Assembly (NCBI RefSeq): GCF_900086655.1
Contig: NZ_LT575476.1
Coordinates: 1,076,243 to 1,140,242 of the forward strand
Source of the DNA: Paenibacillus tuaregi
Lineage (GTDB): Bacteria; Bacillota; Bacilli; Paenibacillales; Paenibacillaceae
Length of the DNA: 64,000 nt
Direction of reading: 5' to 3'
Below, piece by piece: positions 62,821-64,000 of the stretch. A program made the translations under genes and the position numbers. The notes under the pieces are model-generated. The model had not been told where the DNA came from. It made no database searches and worked only from the letters and a program-made list of their open reading frames with translations. How positions within the stretch are numbered: position 1 is the stretch's first letter; every line of letters begins with the position of its first letter.

Positions 62821-63495
62821 ATGACTGTAAAAGAAAAGTCAACACTTATAGCAAGCTATACAGGCAAGCTTCTCAGGAACCGCTTCGGCAAGGGTCCTGA
62901 GTCTGTCAATGTATCTGTGGATTCCCATGGTATTGCCATACATATCCGAAACTTTATCAGTCCGGTTGAACAATTTCTGCTGGATAAGCAAGAAGAGCAG
63001 GCGCTGCGATATACCCGGGAGCTCCTGATGAAGTCTCTGCTGCCCGAATTGTCCGCTTATTTGAAGAACGAGCTGACACTTGAGGTTCAGGAGATGTACT
63101 ATGATTGGGGATTGCATAATGCGACAGGCATGATTGTGGGCTTGTTCGAACGGCACACGGAAAAGTCGGAATCCTACCCAGGACAGAAGAGCGTGCATGA
63201 TCATGTGATCCAGGTCAGCGGCAAGGTACAGAAAGAGCCTGTCCATATTGATTCTTGGTGGATGGGGCCAAAGACGTTGATTGTCGTCAGAGAAGGCATC
63301 CTGATTCTGATAGAGAAAGAATTCATTGATATGGGATATGAACATATTTTAAAGTCAACCAAGCGCAAGCTGGAGAAGCGGTATTTGGAGCAGAATATAG
63401 GTTTTGAGCAGGCTCTAGGTAAGAAAATTTCTGACTTCTATGTAGATTGGGACTTTTCGAATGACCGGAGTGTGATTCTGTATACATTTAAATAA
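62821..63495 (+). CDS. Tandem DUF2294 protein
   Basis: A 224-residue protein with two DUF2294 domains. Domain 1 (about 8-110): GKLLRNRFGKGPESVNVSVDSHGIAIHIRNFISPVEQFLLDKQEE ... MYYDWGLHNATGMIVGLF. Domain 2 (about 118-224): VSGKVQKEPVHIDSWWMGPKTLIVVREGILILIEKEFI ... FYVDWDFSNDRSVILYTF. Single-domain relatives accompany sodium/bicarbonate or stress genes, but function is unknown. ATG 62821 directly follows GGTGTGG; the RBS is weak. Ends at a strong terminator. Confidence 0.85.
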   Translation: MTVKEKSTLIASYTGKLLRNRFGKGPESVNVSVDSHGIAIHIRNFISPVEQFLLDKQEEQALRYTRELLMKSLLPELSAYLKNELTLEVQEMYYDWGLHNATGMIVGLFERHTEKSESYPGQKSVHDHVIQVSGKVQKEPVHIDSWWMGPKTLIVVREGILILIEKEFIDMGYEHILKSTKRKLEKRYLEQNIGFEQALGKKISDFYVDWDFSNDRSVILYTFK

Positions 63496-63541
63496 CATAC
63501 ATAGGTTGTAATGGGTCAGACATGAGAATGAGCTGAACATA

Positions 63542-63582
63542 AGCCAAAGAAGGAGTACTCAACTCCTTTTTTGGCTTTTTTA
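63542..63582 (+). terminator. Terminator after the DUF2294 gene
   Basis: A 15-bp stem (63542-63556 with 63562-63576; AAGGAGT/ACTCCTT core), 5-base loop, then TTTTT. Confidence 0.92.
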
Positions 63583-63666
63583 CATTTTGAGGTAAAGCTG
63601 TTCTTCCTAAAAGTATATTCCATGGTAACAGCCAAGGTAGATGCTTATCTAATAAGGAGTGAGGTC

Positions 63667-64000
63667 ATGGAATCATCGAGCTATACGATTCTATATATTG
63701 AAGATAACGAGCTTAACATGGCTCTAATGCACCATATATTCAAAAAGATTCCGCAAGTTGATCTCATCGGCGTGCCAAATGCCGAAGAAGGAATTGAACT
63801 TGCTGTTAGTAAACAGCCGGATATGATTCTGATGGATATTCAGCTGCCCGGTATGGACGGATACCAAGCTCTAAAGCTCCTCAGGGAACGCCAAGAGACC
63901 AGGGATATTCCCGTCCTGGCCGTAAGCTCCTATGCCCAGAAAGGGGATGTGGAGAAGGGCAAGCAGGCTGGATTTGCGCATTATATTACGAAGCCAATAC
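63667..64000 (+). CDS. Response regulator receiver protein, truncated by window end
   Basis: 111 residues are visible: TILYIEDNELNMALMHHIF (acidic pocket), MILMDIQLPGMDGYQALKLL (phospho-acceptor Asp in LMDIQ), VLAVSSYAQ and the Lys of ITKPI. AAGGAG precedes the ATG. This is the stand-alone or multi-domain receiver type close to DivK/CheY-like and GGDEF-linked regulators; the output domain, if any, lies beyond the window. Confidence 0.9.
   Translation, partial: MESSSYTILYIEDNELNMALMHHIFKKIPQVDLIGVPNAEEGIELAVSKQPDMILMDIQLPGMDGYQALKLLRERQETRDIPVLAVSSYAQKGDVEKGKQAGFAHYITKPI

Overview
The window comes from a spore-forming, low-to-mid GC Gram-positive bacterium, most likely a Paenibacillus or close relative. 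The signs are a ytaF-type sporulation membrane gene, a SleB-family cortex hydrolase, a KGG-repeat stress protein, an S-layer (SLH) gene scar, strong AGGAGG-type ribosome binding sites, frequent TTG/GTG starts, and the Bacillus 'ydi' gene order (tsaE-tsaB-rimI-tsaD ... ydiF ... moaC ... tatA-tatC ... groES-groEL). No rRNA, tRNA, CRISPR array, intact insertion sequence or prophage was seen.

Layout. 1-2.1 kb: tail of a FecCD siderophore permease, a likely siderophore esterase and a Cof-type HAD phosphatase. 2.2-3.7 kb: an AT-rich two-gene island of unknown function behind a sigma-B-like promoter. 4-8.6 kb: a LacI regulator, a 7TM sensor histidine kinase and, convergent to it, a two-gene RiPP-like unit made of a class 1 isoprenoid-synthase-fold enzyme and an NHLP-leader precursor with one Trp near its C-terminus. 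This is the most interesting region because it resembles comQ-comX-comP with unrelated parts. 8.7-13.7 kb: ytaF, a lone tatA, a DivIVA-domain protein, PerR-box dps, two small stress genes with sigma-B-like promoters, thpR and a SleB-like hydrolase. 13.7-21.1 kb: a glycolipid glycosyltransferase and two tandem TetR-YhgE/Pip cassettes. 21.5-30.3 kb: gltB, rfbC and rfbD set in repeat-rich spacers, and an ABC-2 transporter. 30.7-36.9 kb: bactofilin with an M23 peptidase, cardiolipin synthase, and a split NHEJ set (Ku, ligase, polymerase). 37.2-40.1 kb: the t6A operon. 40.5-49.8 kb: accessory metabolism (SDR, isochorismatase-like, GDPD with an MFS carrier, DinB-like, two GNATs, rhodanese, cysK). 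49.9-50.2 kb: a dense cluster of DnaA boxes. 50.2-57.8 kb: ydiF, 5-FTHF cyclo-ligase, moaC, mogA, tatA-tatC, and CIRCE-controlled groES-groEL. 58-61.2 kb: an AraC regulator and GH4 alpha-galactosidase with remnants of a lost sugar ABC transporter and an SLH protein. 61.4-64 kb: a CDF transporter, a WYL-like small protein, a double DUF2294 protein and a truncated response regulator.

All calls come from reading the sequence and recalling protein families. No database search was run, so names of hypothetical or divergent proteins are provisional.
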